NCBI GenBank assembly: GCA_018665625.1 | Contig: JABJCF010000146.1 | Location: 1 to 12,958, forward strand | Direction: 5' to 3' | Source of the DNA: Nitrospina sp. | GTDB taxonomy: Bacteria > Nitrospinota > Nitrospinia > Nitrospinales > VA-1 | Length of the DNA stretch: 12,958 nt | Part shown: positions 12,188-12,958 of the stretch, one piece after another | How positions within the stretch are numbered: position 1 is the first letter of the stretch | Layout of the letters: every line of letters begins with the position of its first letter | Notes under the pieces: model-generated | Databases searched by the model: none | What the model was told of the DNA's origin: nothing | What the model saw: only the letters and a program-made list of their open reading frames with translations | Position numbers and translations under genes: made by a program

Positions 12188-12958
12188 ATGAATCCTTACG
12201 AACCAAACCGAATTGAAGCCAAATGGCAGGCTCATTGGGAAGAAAATAAAACCTATAAGGTAGAACGCGATTCTTCCAAAAAAAAATTCTACCTTTTAGA
12301 AATGTTTCCCTACCCTTCTGGGCGCATCCACATGGGACACGTAAGAAACTATACCATCGGGGATACGCTGGCGCGATTCAAACGTATGAAAGGATTCAAT
12401 GTCATCCATCCTCTCGGCTGGGATGCATTTGGAATGCCTGCCGAAAATGCCGCGATTAAAAATAACACGCACCCGGCTGAATGGACTTTTGAGAATATTC
12501 GCACGATGCGCGAACAAATCAAAGCTCTCGGTTTGAGCTATGACTGGGATCGCGAAATTGCCACATGCCATCCGGGTTATTACAAATGGAACCAATGGCT
12601 TTTTCTGAAATTTCTGGAAAAAGGAATCGCATATAGAAAAAACTCAACCATTAATTGGTGCGAGGCTTGCCAAACAGTATTGGCAAACGAACAGGTGGTC
12701 GATGGCTGCTGTTGGCGTTGTGATAATGAAGTTTTGCAAAAACAGCAGGAGGGGTGGTTTTTTAAAATCACTGACTATGCAGACCGCCTACTGGAAGGAT
12801 GCAAAAGTCTTGCTGGGAAATGGCCAGAGCAAGTGCTCACCATGCAAAACAATTGGATTGGAAAAAGCTACGGAGCAGAAGTTGATTTTAAAATAAACAA
12901 CAACGATCAAGTCATTAAAGTCTTCACTACACGACCCGACACTCTTTACGGAGCAATG
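12188..12958 (+). CDS. leuS: leucyl-tRNA synthetase, N-terminal 257 residues (runs off window)
   Basis: LeuRS charges tRNA-Leu with leucine in the cytosol. The visible part is in one open frame to the last base. It shows the class I signature [17 protein letters not shown] (43-59, with HMGH at 48-51), the adjacent [17 protein letters not shown] (74-90), a zinc-type knuckle with Cys158, Cys161, Cys175 and Cys178 (NWCEAC ... CWRC), NWIGKS (222-227), and the start of the CP1 editing domain with TTRPDTLYG (247-255), whose threonine-rich motif hydrolyses mischarged tRNA. This pattern is the bacterial LeuRS type. About 560-620 further residues, including KMSKS, should lie beyond the window. The ATG at 12188 matches the usual bacterial N-terminus ([14 protein letters not shown]). 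No Shine-Dalgarno sequence is at normal distance; an AGG lies about 15 bases upstream. Confidence 0.98.
   Translation, partial: MNPYEPNRIEAKWQAHWEENKTYKVERDSSKKKFYLLEMFPYPSGRIHMGHVRNYTIGDTLARFKRMKGFNVIHPLGWDAFGMPAENAAIKNNTHPAEWTFENIRTMREQIKALGLSYDWDREIATCHPGYYKWNQWLFLKFLEKGIAYRKNSTINWCEACQTVLANEQVVDGCCWRCDNEVLQKQQEGWFFKITDYADRLLEGCKSLAGKWPEQVLTMQNNWIGKSYGAEVDFKINNNDQVIKVFTTRPDTLYGAM

Noticed and set aside
12296..12896. Short ORFs on both strands near the right edge
   Set aside because: They overlap the leuS frame, which is unambiguous through HMGH, the zinc knuckle and TTRPDT.
1..12958. CRISPR array, insertion sequence, prophage or defence system
   Set aside because: No regularly spaced repeats, transposase, integrase, attachment-site duplication or recognisable defence gene was seen on either strand, despite tRNA genes that could serve as integration sites.

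Overview
The window looks like chromosomal core DNA of an AT-rich, Gram-negative (LPS-making) bacterium. The case for this is lpxK plus two Kdo-transferase-type genes, a lipobox-bearing lipoprotein, a canonical sigma70-type promoter (TTGACC-17-TATAAT), and a tRNA order Thr-Tyr-Gly that in many bacteria leads into a second tRNA-Thr and tuf. I cannot fix the lineage from sequence alone; a deltaproteobacterial or Nitrospinota-like marine diderm is my best guess and is only an inference. No IS element, CRISPR array, prophage or rRNA is visible.

Layout: (1) 1-298, minus strand: a tRNA operon (Thr-UGU, Tyr-GUA, start of Gly). (2) 299-994: AT-rich, essentially non-coding, with a candidate tRNA promoter and one doubtful small ORF. 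(3) 995-1939, plus: a stand-alone FkbM-type methyltransferase closed by a strong hairpin terminator. (4) 2025-2489, minus: a small lipoprotein with a very basic tail and its own good promoter. (5) 2619-5434, minus: lpxK, a membrane ICMT/PEMT-type methyltransferase and an MtaD/aminofutalosine-deaminase-like amidohydrolase, closely packed as an operon. (6) 5481-8034, plus: two tandem, strongly diverged waaA (kdtA) paralogues, divergent from lpxK across only 46 bp. (7) 8328-10574, plus: a hybrid sensor kinase with a cysteine-containing PAS domain. (8) 10566-11993, minus: a PutP-like sodium:solute symporter whose stop overlaps the kinase stop. (9) 12188-end, plus: the 5' part of leuS, divergent from the symporter.

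The central theme is lipid A / inner-core LPS assembly: LpxK phosphorylates the lipid A precursor and WaaA then adds Kdo, so the divergent lpxK / waaA-waaA block is a coherent functional unit. The tRNA operon and leuS at the two ends are translation genes and share a 12-bp promoter-like motif. The most interesting points are the second WaaA paralogue, which seems to lack the catalytic glutamate and to deviate at motifs different from those of the first copy; the shared extended -10 motif; a perfect palindrome that could serve as a two-way -10 element between lpxK and waaA; and a GC-rich dyad between the divergent symporter and leuS promoters. Almost no gene here has a convincing Shine-Dalgarno sequence.
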